Shown: one piece after another, positions 24,308 to 32,755 of the stretch
How the letters are laid out: each line of letters begins with the position of its first letter
How positions within the stretch are numbered: position 1 is the first letter of the stretch
Source of the DNA: CALWZE01 sp964645785
GTDB taxonomy: Bacteria > Bacillota > Clostridia > Oscillospirales > Ruminococcaceae
DNA: 63,742 nucleotides
Direction: 5' to 3'
NCBI GenBank assembly: GCA_964645785.1
Contig: CAZYAV010000007.1
Location: 1-63,742, forward strand
Program-made: the position numbers and the translations under genes
Notes under the pieces: generated by a model
What the model was told of the DNA's origin: nothing
Databases searched by the model: none
Seen by the model: only the letters and a program-made list of their open reading frames with translations

Positions 24308-25927
24308 ATGAAGCAATCAGCGCATCAAAAATGGGAGCGAATCAAGCAGATTCGCGCATTCGCGCGGCTGACGCAGCTGCGCGAGGAATCGTCGGTCAGC
24401 AAATTCTTCAAGCGCATTCTCAACCAGATGTTCATCGTCCTCGTCCTGCTGTTTGCCCAAATCGCCCTTCTGGTTGCGGGTATTTTGCAGATTCGGGGCT
24501 ATTACTTCTGGTCGTCTCTGCTGCATATTTTGAGTGTTGTCGTCGTCCTGCACCTGATTGTCAACCACCAGAATCCGACCTACAAGCTTGCCTGGATTGT
24601 CCCCATCCTGCTGTTTCCCCTGTTCGGCGGCCTGTTTTATCTGATTGTGCAGGCGCAGAAGCTCACAAATCAATACAAAAAGCGCGCAAAGCAGGTGCGG
24701 GACGCCTCGGCGCCGTATCTTGCCCAGCCGCCGGAGGTTGTGCAGGCTATCGAGCACGATGAGCCGGCGCAGGCGGACATCGCGGGCTATCTGCACCGGC
24801 TTGGCGGTTATCCGGTCAGCGGCCGAACCGCGACCGCCTATCTTTCCACCGGGGAGGAAAAGTGGGCGGCCATGCTGGACGAGCTGCAAAAGGCCGAGCG
24901 CTATATCTTTTTGGAATATTTCATCATCAAAGAGGGCGCGATGTGGGAACGCGTGCTCGAAATCCTCAAGCAAAAGGCCACGCAGGGGGTGGATGTGCGG
25001 GTGCTGTACGACGGGGTCGGCAGCGGGTCGGTGCTGCCCTATAAATATTTCCGCAAGCTGCGCTCCTTTGGGATTCAGTCCCGGGTGTTCAGCCCGTTTG
25101 TGCCCTTCCTTTCGGTGCTGCAAAACAACCGGGATCACCGCAAAATCTGCGTGGTGGACGGGGTTTCCGCCATCTGCGGCGGGGTCAATCTCGCGGATGA
25201 GTATATCAACGTAGAGGAGCGGTTCGGCCATTGGAAGGACTCCGCGGTGCTGCTGCGCGGGGAGGCCGCGTACACCTTTGCGGTCATGTTTTTGCAGATG
25301 TGGCATCTGTCCGGCGCCGAGACGCCGGACTACGACGCGTTCCGCCCGGTTCCGCAGGCTGGCGCGGCCTTTGAGCCGGACGGCTTTGTCGCGCCATACG
25401 GCGACTCTCCGCTGGACGACGAGCCCGTCAGCGCAAGCGTCTATCTCGATGTAATCAACAGCGCAACCCGCTATCTCTACATCACAACCCCGTACCTTGT
25501 GCTCGACGAGGAGCTGTCCTGCGCGCTCATGTTCGCTTCCAAACGCGGCGTCGATGTGCGGCTGATTGTGCCCGGCATCCCGGACAAATGGTATGTCTAT
25601 TCGGTGACGACCTCCCACTTCGAGCCGCTGACCCGGGCGGGCGTGCGGATCTACACCTATACGCCCGGCTTTATCCACAGCAAAACCTTTGTGGCGGACG
25701 ATGCGCTCGCCGTGGTCGGCAGCGTCAACCTCGATTACCGCAGCCTCTATCTGCACTATGAGTGCGCCGTGTGGATGTGCCGCACCGCCGCCGTTCCCCA
25801 GGTTCGGGACGATTTTTGCGAAATGCTGCCCCACTGCCGCCTTGTGACGCTGGAGGACTGCCGGCAGGTCGGCGCGGCAAAGCGCCTGCTGCGTGCGGTG
25901 CTGCGGCTGTTCGCCCCGCTGATGTAA
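24308..25927 (+). CDS. cls: cardiolipin synthase (phospholipase D family)
   Basis: A 539-residue membrane enzyme that joins two phosphatidylglycerol molecules into cardiolipin and glycerol. The N-terminus has a basic amphipathic stretch, then two transmembrane segments (FIVLVLLFAQIALLVAG and LAWIVPILLFPLFGGLFYLI region). Two HKD motifs follow: HRKICVVDG near residue 277 and HSKTFVADD near 455, the second followed by GSVNLDYRS. GGAAAAGG precedes the ATG at 24308; the frame extends to 24173, but that overlaps the promoter. It is transcribed alone. Confidence 0.93.
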   Translation: MKQSAHQKWERIKQIRAFARLTQLREESSVSKFFKRILNQMFIVLVLLFAQIALLVAGILQIRGYYFWSSLLHILSVVVVLHLIVNHQNPTYKLAWIVPILLFPLFGGLFYLIVQAQKLTNQYKKRAKQVRDASAPYLAQPPEVVQAIEHDEPAQADIAGYLHRLGGYPVSGRTATAYLSTGEEKWAAMLDELQKAERYIFLEYFIIKEGAMWERVLEILKQKATQGVDVRVLYDGVGSGSVLPYKYFRKLRSFGIQSRVFSPFVPFLSVLQNNRDHRKICVVDGVSAICGGVNLADEYINVEERFGHWKDSAVLLRGEAAYTFAVMFLQMWHLSGAETPDYDAFRPVPQAGAAFEPDGFVAPYGDSPLDDEPVSASVYLDVINSATRYLYITTPYLVLDEELSCALMFASKRGVDVRLIVPGIPDKWYVYSVTTSHFEPLTRAGVRIYTYTPGFIHSKTFVADDALAVVGSVNLDYRSLYLHYECAVWMCRTAAVPQVRDDFCEMLPHCRLVTLEDCRQVGAAKRLLRAVLRLFAPLM

Positions 25928-26405
25928 GGCGGTTTCCCCGTTCGCGCGCCAAGCCCGCCGTGCGGCGTTTTGCCCGGGCGGCCTGCGGCGTTCGGCATGG
26001 ATTTTGGCCGGCCGGTCTCCGGCTCCCGCGCCCGGTACCTCGCCCTTTCCCGGCTCTGCGCTTGCTCTCTCACTTCCATACTATCCAATCGCGGGGGCGG
26101 CGTCAATCCTCCTGCATTTGCGGCGCGGAATCGCGCTGCGGCGATTCCGTCTCCCCAGCTGTCTGCATATTCTGACGGTTTAAAGCAGGCGGCCTGCGGA
26201 TGCCGCCGGGGAATGCGGACTGTTATTCGCAGGGGTTCTATGCGGCTTTTCCCGCCCGGATGCCGCAAAACGCGTGCCCATGCCGCGGCAGCGTTCCCGG
26301 CTGCCGCACGGCTGCTGCGATTTCCCCGTACCCGCTTACGGACTTGCGCCCGGCGCGCACATGCGATACGCGCCTCTCCCTGTTTGTTCCCGTATTTTAC
26401 CGGAC
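25928..26405. other. GC-rich intergenic stretch after cls
   Basis: No supported gene is seen. The stretch includes AAAGCAGGCGGCCTGC (26182-26197), which recurs exactly at 37073-37088 in another intergenic region. It ends in the convergent terminator. Confidence 0.5.
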
Positions 26406-26436
26406 AAAAGCGCCCCCTGCTGCAGGGGGCGCTTTG
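26406..26436. terminator. terminator between cls and the M56/M23 gene
   Basis: AAAGCGCCCCCTG (26407-26419) pairs perfectly with CAGGGGGCGCTTT (26423-26435). It lies 13 bp beyond the stop codon of the convergent M56/M23 gene and can also serve cls. Confidence 0.75.
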
Positions 26437-26448
26437 CCATATGGATAC

Positions 26449-28974
26449 TTAAATTGTGTTTTGTGTAAGATATGCCGTCGGATCAACCGAAACGCCGTCC
26501 CGGGTCACCGCAAAGTACAGCTGAGGCTCGGACACCCGGCCGGTCGCGCCCACCCGCGCGATGGCGTCCCCCTGCGCGACGGTTTCCCCCGCCTGCACAA
26601 GCAGCTCGGCATTGTGCGCATACAGGGTGCACAGCCCGTCCCCGTGGTCGAGCAGGACATACAGGCCATAGGCCGAGTCCTCCTGGCCGCCGCCCTCGCC
26701 CGCAAAGACGACCGTCCCCGCAGCGGCTGCGACAACCGCCGTGCCTTCACTCGCCGCAAAGCTCACCCCTGGATGCCGAATGGAGAAGCCCTGCGCGATG
26801 CCGGTGTATTTGACGACCGGCAGCTCCAGCAGCGGTGCGTCCGGCGAGACGGCGCCCTGCAAATACAGGTTGGGATCCTCCGGCACGCCGTCGCGGCGCA
26901 CCTCGAAATGCAGCTGCGGCCCTGTCGCAGACCCGCTGCTGCCGATTGTCGCAATGGCCTGCCCCTGGTTTACTCTGTCCCCGGCGCACACGAGATTCTC
27001 CGCGTTGTGCGCATAAAGCGTCTCCAGCCCGTTTGGGTGCAGGATGCGGATTGAATTTCCGTACGCCTCCTCTTCCCCGGCAAAGGTGACCTCGCCGTCC
27101 GCCGCGGCGTAAACGTTTTTGCCAAAGCAGTCCGCGCCGGCATAGTCGATGCCGGTGTGCAGCTGCATCCTCCCCATGAGGGTTCTCCAGCCAAAGGACG
27201 CGGTGACGAATATCGGTTCGTCCACCGGCAGCCGGAGCGAACCGTACAGCGCAGGAGCCGGCTGTGCCGTACTGCCTGCGGCGAGCGCGGTTCCGTCAAG
27301 CGCAAAGACGCCGCGCGCGGTATACAGTCCGTCTCCCCTGTCCTGAACCAGGATATACTGCGCGGTCTGCGCCCCGCCGGCCTCGCTGTCAACCCGCACA
27401 ACCGCGAACGTCCCGTTCTCGCTCGCCTGCGCATTGCGCACAAAGGGCAGCGCCTCCGCCTCCGCCTTTGGCAGCACGGACATGGAGAGCAAGCGCATGT
27501 CCCCGTTCATCAGGGAGTTCTGGAACGCCTGCTCGTACAGGGCGCGCGCCGCGCTCTGCGCGCTTGAAAACGGCGGCGCCTCCCCCTGCATCACGCGCCC
27601 GGCCTTTTCCTCAAACCGCGCGTTGAGCTGCTGGTATGCCGGGCTGTCGGGATAATCCAGCATCGTTTCTGCAAGCCCGCCGATCGGCTTTTGCTCAAAA
27701 TCCACACAAAACGCCTCCACCGAAGGCTGGTAGCGGGTTCCGTCCCCGGCATATTCAACCGCCTCCTGCTCCCAGCCGGTGTCCGTGCGCCGCAGGGTGA
27801 GCCTGCAGGGGATGCTGTGGCCGCCGTCCTCCACCCAGCTGTCCGTCTCCGTTTGGGCGAACTGTCCCGCGCGCTCCCAGAGGAAAAGCGCAAGCCTGTC
27901 CTGCCCGCGCTCGACATGCAGCACGTCAATCTCGGTCAGGCAGAACGATCCCGCGTCCCGGTGCTGCGCATAGTCCGCCTCATTGTCCGCCTGCCGGAAG
28001 GACAGCGCAAGCGCCAGCTCCTCCTCGGTCGGCTGGGTGAGCGCGCTTGTGCGGGGGTTGGCCGCAAGGCAGACCGTCAGCACCGCGACGGCCGCAATCC
28101 CCACCGCCGTGACCCACACGGCCGGCTTTTTGAAGCGCAGGACATTCTGAATCCGCTTTTTGACGCCGCTTTCCCCAAATGCGACCGGCGCGCCGTACAG
28201 CGAGCCGTGCGCCGTGCTCAGGCAAAGCAGCGACTGCGCGTAGTCCGCCTGCACCTCCGGCATCCGGCGCAGCACCGCCTCGTCGCAGGAGGCCTCCATG
28301 TCCTGGGTCATCAGCATAAACCCAAGCCAGACAATCGGGTTGAACCAGTGCAGGCAGAGCGCCGCATACCACACCAGCTTGATCCACGGGTCGCCCCGCC
28401 GGATATGGGTGCGCTCGTGCAGCAGGATATACTGCCGCTGCCGCTCGGTGATTCCGGCCGGGAGATAGACGCGTGGCCGGAACAGACCCAGCACAAACGC
28501 GGTGTCGATCCGGCCGCAGTCGTACACGGCGCGCTCCAGCCGGACGGCGCCGCGCACCCGCAGCGCAAGCCGGATGTAGGAAACCGCGCTGTAAAGCAGC
28601 AGCCCCGCGGCGCCCGCAAGCCACAGCAGCATCCCGACATAAATCCACACCTGCAGCGGGTTCACGCTCGCCGTGGGCGCCGCGGGCGGCAAAACGGCAT
28701 TGACCGTCGCGTCAACCGCCGGCAGCCCGGTGTTGATCTGTGGCTGGGCGGCGTACAGAATATCGGGCGCAACCGCGCGCGGCTTGACCCAGAGCAGGCT
28801 GAGCGCGCTCTCAAAGCTAACCGGGCACAGCAGCCGGAAGAGCGCCACCATCCACAGCGCATACGCGTACCGCCGCGGCGCGCGGCGCAGCAGCAGCCGC
28901 GCAGCCAGAATCAGCAGAATCACCGCGCCGGCGGCAAGGGACATGTTCAGCACGGACAAAAATACACGCTCCAT
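26449..28974 (-). CDS. BlaR1/MecR1-like M56 peptidase fused to two M23-like domains
   Basis: An 841-residue membrane protein. Four hydrophobic segments in the first 310 residues surround an M56 zinc-protease loop with HERTH (near 187-191) and the downstream SCDEAVL. A central extracytoplasmic part follows. Two LytM/M23-like domains end it: one at about 590-700 with HTGIDYAG, TLYAHN and QLHFEV, and a more degenerate one at about 725-841 with TLYAHN and QLYFAV. The first His of the HxH motif is Gln in both, so they are probably binding rather than cutting modules. It presumably senses wall damage or beta-lactams and inactivates the BlaI-like repressor encoded 3 bp upstream. Confidence 0.85.
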   Translation of the reverse strand: MERVFLSVLNMSLAAGAVILLILAARLLLRRAPRRYAYALWMVALFRLLCPVSFESALSLLWVKPRAVAPDILYAAQPQINTGLPAVDATVNAVLPPAAPTASVNPLQVWIYVGMLLWLAGAAGLLLYSAVSYIRLALRVRGAVRLERAVYDCGRIDTAFVLGLFRPRVYLPAGITERQRQYILLHERTHIRRGDPWIKLVWYAALCLHWFNPIVWLGFMLMTQDMEASCDEAVLRRMPEVQADYAQSLLCLSTAHGSLYGAPVAFGESGVKKRIQNVLRFKKPAVWVTAVGIAAVAVLTVCLAANPRTSALTQPTEEELALALSFRQADNEADYAQHRDAGSFCLTEIDVLHVERGQDRLALFLWERAGQFAQTETDSWVEDGGHSIPCRLTLRRTDTGWEQEAVEYAGDGTRYQPSVEAFCVDFEQKPIGGLAETMLDYPDSPAYQQLNARFEEKAGRVMQGEAPPFSSAQSAARALYEQAFQNSLMNGDMRLLSMSVLPKAEAEALPFVRNAQASENGTFAVVRVDSEAGGAQTAQYILVQDRGDGLYTARGVFALDGTALAAGSTAQPAPALYGSLRLPVDEPIFVTASFGWRTLMGRMQLHTGIDYAGADCFGKNVYAAADGEVTFAGEEEAYGNSIRILHPNGLETLYAHNAENLVCAGDRVNQGQAIATIGSSGSATGPQLHFEVRRDGVPEDPNLYLQGAVSPDAPLLELPVVKYTGIAQGFSIRHPGVSFAASEGTAVVAAAAGTVVFAGEGGGQEDSAYGLYVLLDHGDGLCTLYAHNAELLVQAGETVAQGDAIARVGATGRVSEPQLYFAVTRDGVSVDPTAYLTQNTI

Positions 28975-28977
28975 CCT

Positions 28978-29334
28978 CTATTCCTCCCGACTTGCGTCAA
29001 TCAGCTTTTGCAGCTCCTGCGCATCCTCGGCGGAAAGCCTGCCGCCGGTGAACGCGGCAATAAACCGCGGCAGCGACCCGCCAAAATCCTGCTCGATCAT
29101 CGCGCGGCTCCTACGCGCATCGTATTCCTCCCGCGTGAGCAGGACGCGAACCGTCCCCCCGTCGTTTTGGAACAGGCCGCGCGCGCACAGCCGTTTGAGC
29201 ATGGTGTAGGTCGTCGACTTTTTCCACGCAAACGCCTGCGCGCACAGCCGCACAAGCTCCCCCGACTGAACCGGCGCCTTTGACCAGATCAACTCAGCAA
29301 AGCGCCCCTCCATCTCTCCAAGCCGTTCTTCCAT
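28978..29334 (-). CDS. BlaI/MecI/CopY-family repressor
   Basis: A 118-residue penicillinase-repressor-type winged-helix protein: EGRFAELIWSKAPVQSGELV, then the recognition helix region WKKSTTYTMLKRLCARGLF and a C-terminal dimerisation helix. AAAGGAGG precedes the ATG at 29334; the open frame runs much further upstream but has no support. It forms an operon with the M56/M23 protein, which should cleave or inactivate it. A dyad lies at its own promoter. Confidence 0.9.
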   Translation of the reverse strand: MEERLGEMEGRFAELIWSKAPVQSGELVRLCAQAFAWKKSTTYTMLKRLCARGLFQNDGGTVRVLLTREEYDARRSRAMIEQDFGGSLPRFIAAFTGGRLSAEDAQELQKLIDASREE

Positions 29335-29369
29335 CCCGGCCGCCTCCTTTCTCGTTGTGCGGGGATTTG

Positions 29370-29424
29370 GTCTAATGTCGTTAGACTTTACGAATAGTCT
29401 ACACCTATTAAACCGATTTGTCAA
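29370..29424 (-). promoter_or_regulatory. blaI-like promoter and operator
   Basis: On the minus strand TTGACA (29424-29419), a 17-bp spacer and TAGACT (29401-29396) form the promoter. The dyad GTCTAA-tgtcg-TTAGAC (29370-29386) covers the start region. The arrangement fits autorepression by the BlaI-type protein. Confidence 0.7.
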
Positions 29425-29511
29425 CCCCTTTTGCATAGGGAATGTTTGGATCCGCCGCAAGCCGCGCCGTGCCGCGCGCCGGCCTTGCACCGCGCTGCGC
29501 CTTTTGGGCAG

Positions 29512-29564
29512 AAAAAAGCAGGGCGGCGCGCCGCCCTTGTCAGGCAAAGCGTCGCCGCCCTGTA
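29512..29564 (-). terminator. terminator of the GGDEF/EAL gene
   Basis: On the minus strand CAGGGCGGCG (29564-29555 region) can pair with CGCCGCCCTG, which is followed by CTTTTTT (to about 29512). An alternative compact palindrome GGGCGGCGCGCCGCCC (29521-29536) uses the same 3' arm. It lies about 150 bp after the stop codon at 29714. Confidence 0.55.
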
Positions 29565-29713
29565 AAAGTTCAATCGTCTTTATCCTGTGCGGAAAGCCCC
29601 GCCGGCCGAGCTGAAGCTGCACCGCAGAAAGCACAGAACCGGCGGCACAGTTTTGTCCAAAGCCGATGCCCCCGGCCGCATCAAGCCGGCCGGCGCGGAT
29701 TCGGCTGCCGAAA

Positions 29714-32700
29714 TCAGCCGTCCGCGTGTTCCCCGGCCGCCGAGCGGATGGACTCGACGATGTCCCCGTCAATCGGCTCCGGCTCGAAGCTCGGGCGCGC
29801 GATGTAGAAGCCCTGCATCAGGTCGACCCCGAGGCCGGCAAGCGAGCACATCTCCTCGCGCGTCTCCACGCCGTCCGCCAGGACAAGGATTCCGCGCGAG
29901 CGCGCATAGGTCACGATGCCGCCGATCAGGTTGCGCCTGTCCGTATCCTTGTCCGCCTCCTTGACGAGCGAGATGTCCAGCTTCAGGATATTCGGGGACG
30001 CGGAGAGGAGCGAAAGCTCGGTGTTGTGGCCGGGGCCAAAATCGTCTATTGCAATCATGCCGCCCCAGCTGCGGATCATGTCGATCTTGGTGTGCAGCCC
30101 CGTGTTCTCATGTGCGCCGCCCTCGGTCAGCTCGATGACCACATGGTCAAGCAGATCGCCGTAGGTCTGTTCCAGCTTCTCGCGCACCGCGGCGGGCAGC
30201 GGCTGGCTGGATACCGAGCTGACGAACACCCGCGCGTTTTCGGGCACCTGCCCCGCCTGGCGCAGCCGCGCAAAGGAGTCGAGCGATTTCTCCCACGTCA
30301 GCCGTTCGATGTGCTGCAGCTTGGACTGCGCGCGCGCAATCCGCAGCACGTCGTACGGGGTCGTGAATTCGGGAACCTGCGGGCGCATGAGCATGTCGTA
30401 GCCGTAGATTTCGCCGTTCATATCCACAATCGGCTGCATGGCGTAGCGCACCAGGCCGCCCTCTATCATCCGGGTCAGCGCCTCTGCGCCGTTGACCAGG
30501 ATTGCGTCGGTGTTGTACGCGGCGCGGTCGAATTCCGCAATCTCGCCCTTGACCGAATGCTTGATGGTGTACATCGCAAAATCGGCGTATTTCAACAGCT
30601 CCGCATAGGACTGCGAGTCCTCCGGATACCACGCAAGCCCGGCCGAAGCCCGGATCTTACAGGAATCGCCGTCCGGCAAAACAAGCCTTGCGGCGGCGAT
30701 GGACTGCCACAGCTCCCGCAGAACCGCCCGAATTTTCTCCTTGCTTTGGAACCCGTACAGCAGCACGTTAAATTCGTCGCCCGAGCGCCGCGATACAATC
30801 GCGCCGTACCGCTCCAGCCCGCGCAGCTGCTCGGCAAAGGTCTTGATGTATTTGTCGCCCGAATCGTGCCCGTAGGTGTCGTTGACATACTTCAGGTTGT
30901 CCAGGTCGAGCATCACCAGAGCCGCCACACCCAGCGCCTCCTTGTGCTGGCCGAACTGCTTTTCCAGCATCCGCTCAAAGCCGCGGCGGTTCAGGGTGTT
31001 GGTCAGGGTGTCATAGTCGCGCTCATACTCCACCTTGCGCTTTTGGGCAACGTCCTTTGTCACATCCAGCACGGCGCCCAGAACCATCTCGTTTTCGTTC
31101 TGCACGCTCAATTGCAGCCAGACAGGGTGCGCCTCCCCCGCGCGGGTGATCTGGTATACGTCGGCCTCCTTGTCATACAGCTGCGCGCCGAAATTGCCGA
31201 ACAGCGCCGCGAGCTCCTCGCCGGTGTACGAGGTCTTTTCCGAATCGAACCCTGGCCAGCCCATCACCTGGAACAGGCTTTCGGAGCAGAACGCGGAATC
31301 CGTTTCGCGGTTATATTCAAATACCCCAAGCGGAATTCCGGCCATCGAGACAATCTGGGAAAAGCGGGAGGAGGACTCCGCCACCTCGATGCTCAGCGCC
31401 TCAATCGACGCGCTCAGCTCGTCGATTTCCCGGATGTCGATCCGGGTCAGCCGAATCTCCCTGTCCGGGTCGCTCCCGCGCAGCTCGTCGGCCAGATTGC
31501 GGATCGGCCTGGAAATCGACCGGCTGGCAAGCAGCGCCGCCACAATCCCCGTGCAGATGGACGCCGCGATGCAGATCAGCAGAATGCGCTGGAACTGGTT
31601 GGCGAACCCCAGCAGGATATCCTGCGGCACAATCGAAATCAGCGCCCACTGCTCCTGCTCAAACGGGGCGTTGCGCGCATACAGCTCAAGCGGCTGCACG
31701 CAGGCAAACAGCTCCCGCTCGTTCAGCCCGGAAGCAGGCCGGCTGACCTCGCGCAGCGCGCCGTACTCCGTCTCAGCCAGCGTCAGCGTCTCCCCGTCGC
31801 CGAGATACCGCCCGGCCGCCGTCCCGTTCAGGCAGACCGTCTCGTAGGTCGACCCGCCGTCCTTTGTGACGCCCAGCAGATAGACGCCCTGCCTGTCCGC
31901 CGCAATCTCGTCGTACACAAGCTCCCGCGCGAGATAATCGGCCGCAAGCTCAATTCCAAACACGCCGTACACCGTGCCGTCGGCGCCGATCAGCGGCAGG
32001 GTGCAGGTGACAATTTCCTCTTCGGCCGGGTCGTCGTTCAGCCGGAACCGGCCACTCCAGTAGCTGTAATACCGGCCGCTCTGCGCATGGTCGCGCACGG
32101 CTGCCTGCAACGGGCGCCAAAAGAACGCGGCTGAATCCGCCGACTCCTCCCCGGCGTCAAAGCTTGCCTGCCAGCCGCTGCTCAGGGACAGCTTCAGCGC
32201 CCGCGCAAGCTGCGGCGCGCCGCGGACAACCATCAGGTCGCTGTTGTTTGCCGCGACAGCCGTGGGATCCGTATCCCGCACATAGAACGCGGCGCGCGAC
32301 TGCCCCCCGTCCTCGGCGCCGGTGCCGTCCAGGATGCAGAACACCCCGGTCGTCTGTTTTTGCCGTAAAATCTCGATCAGCCTGGGCGCGAGCATCTCGA
32401 GGATCCGGGTTTTCAGCTGCCAGCTCGTCTGCATCTCCTGCGGGTTGTACCCCGCGTTTTGCAGATAGTCGAAAACCAGCCCGGAAATCTCCCGCTCCTC
32501 CTCGGTCAGGTTCGCCCAACGCCCTGCCATTTCATTGTAAAGATAGGTCTTTCTGCTCTCGGTTTTTTCCGTAAGCGACTCGATGGCGTTCTCCTGCACC
32601 CGCCGGATGACGCCGGTTGAATTGAACATCCCGACAAACAGGATCGTTTGCAGCGCGACAACCGCAAGCAGCGGCAGGAAGACGCGCCGGAATATTGATT

Positions 32701-32722
32701 TGACCTTGTGCTGTCCCTTCAT
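29714..32722 (-). CDS. membrane GGDEF-EAL protein with Cache-like sensor
   Basis: A 1002-residue cyclic-di-GMP-type signalling protein. It has TM1 at about 10-30, a large extracytoplasmic Cache-like domain (about 35-370), TM2 (about 378-398) leading into a HAMP-like helix, a PAS-like region, a GGDEF domain (RSGDEF near 646) and an EAL domain (about 755-990). The EAL signature is changed: YDMLMR instead of EALLR and ADGVET instead of AEGVET. Cyclic-di-GMP hydrolysis may therefore be weak or lost. It lies 33 bp after a solute-binding lipoprotein gene, suggesting that the lipoprotein delivers its signal. Confidence 0.88.
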   Translation of the reverse strand: MKGQHKVKSIFRRVFLPLLAVVALQTILFVGMFNSTGVIRRVQENAIESLTEKTESRKTYLYNEMAGRWANLTEEEREISGLVFDYLQNAGYNPQEMQTSWQLKTRILEMLAPRLIEILRQKQTTGVFCILDGTGAEDGGQSRAAFYVRDTDPTAVAANNSDLMVVRGAPQLARALKLSLSSGWQASFDAGEESADSAAFFWRPLQAAVRDHAQSGRYYSYWSGRFRLNDDPAEEEIVTCTLPLIGADGTVYGVFGIELAADYLARELVYDEIAADRQGVYLLGVTKDGGSTYETVCLNGTAAGRYLGDGETLTLAETEYGALREVSRPASGLNERELFACVQPLELYARNAPFEQEQWALISIVPQDILLGFANQFQRILLICIAASICTGIVAALLASRSISRPIRNLADELRGSDPDREIRLTRIDIREIDELSASIEALSIEVAESSSRFSQIVSMAGIPLGVFEYNRETDSAFCSESLFQVMGWPGFDSEKTSYTGEELAALFGNFGAQLYDKEADVYQITRAGEAHPVWLQLSVQNENEMVLGAVLDVTKDVAQKRKVEYERDYDTLTNTLNRRGFERMLEKQFGQHKEALGVAALVMLDLDNLKYVNDTYGHDSGDKYIKTFAEQLRGLERYGAIVSRRSGDEFNVLLYGFQSKEKIRAVLRELWQSIAAARLVLPDGDSCKIRASAGLAWYPEDSQSYAELLKYADFAMYTIKHSVKGEIAEFDRAAYNTDAILVNGAEALTRMIEGGLVRYAMQPIVDMNGEIYGYDMLMRPQVPEFTTPYDVLRIARAQSKLQHIERLTWEKSLDSFARLRQAGQVPENARVFVSSVSSQPLPAAVREKLEQTYGDLLDHVVIELTEGGAHENTGLHTKIDMIRSWGGMIAIDDFGPGHNTELSLLSASPNILKLDISLVKEADKDTDRRNLIGGIVTYARSRGILVLADGVETREEMCSLAGLGVDLMQGFYIARPSFEPEPIDGDIVESIRSAAGEHADG

Positions 32723-32755
32723 GCGTCTTCCCCCCCCCTCTCGTTGGCGTTCGCT

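Noticed and set aside
24317..25834. 505-codon minus-strand open frame
   Set aside because: It is antisense to cardiolipin synthase; GC-rich codon bias creates long mirror frames here.
29666..32134. 822-codon plus-strand open frame
   Set aside because: It is antisense to the GGDEF-EAL gene, which has complete domain motifs.
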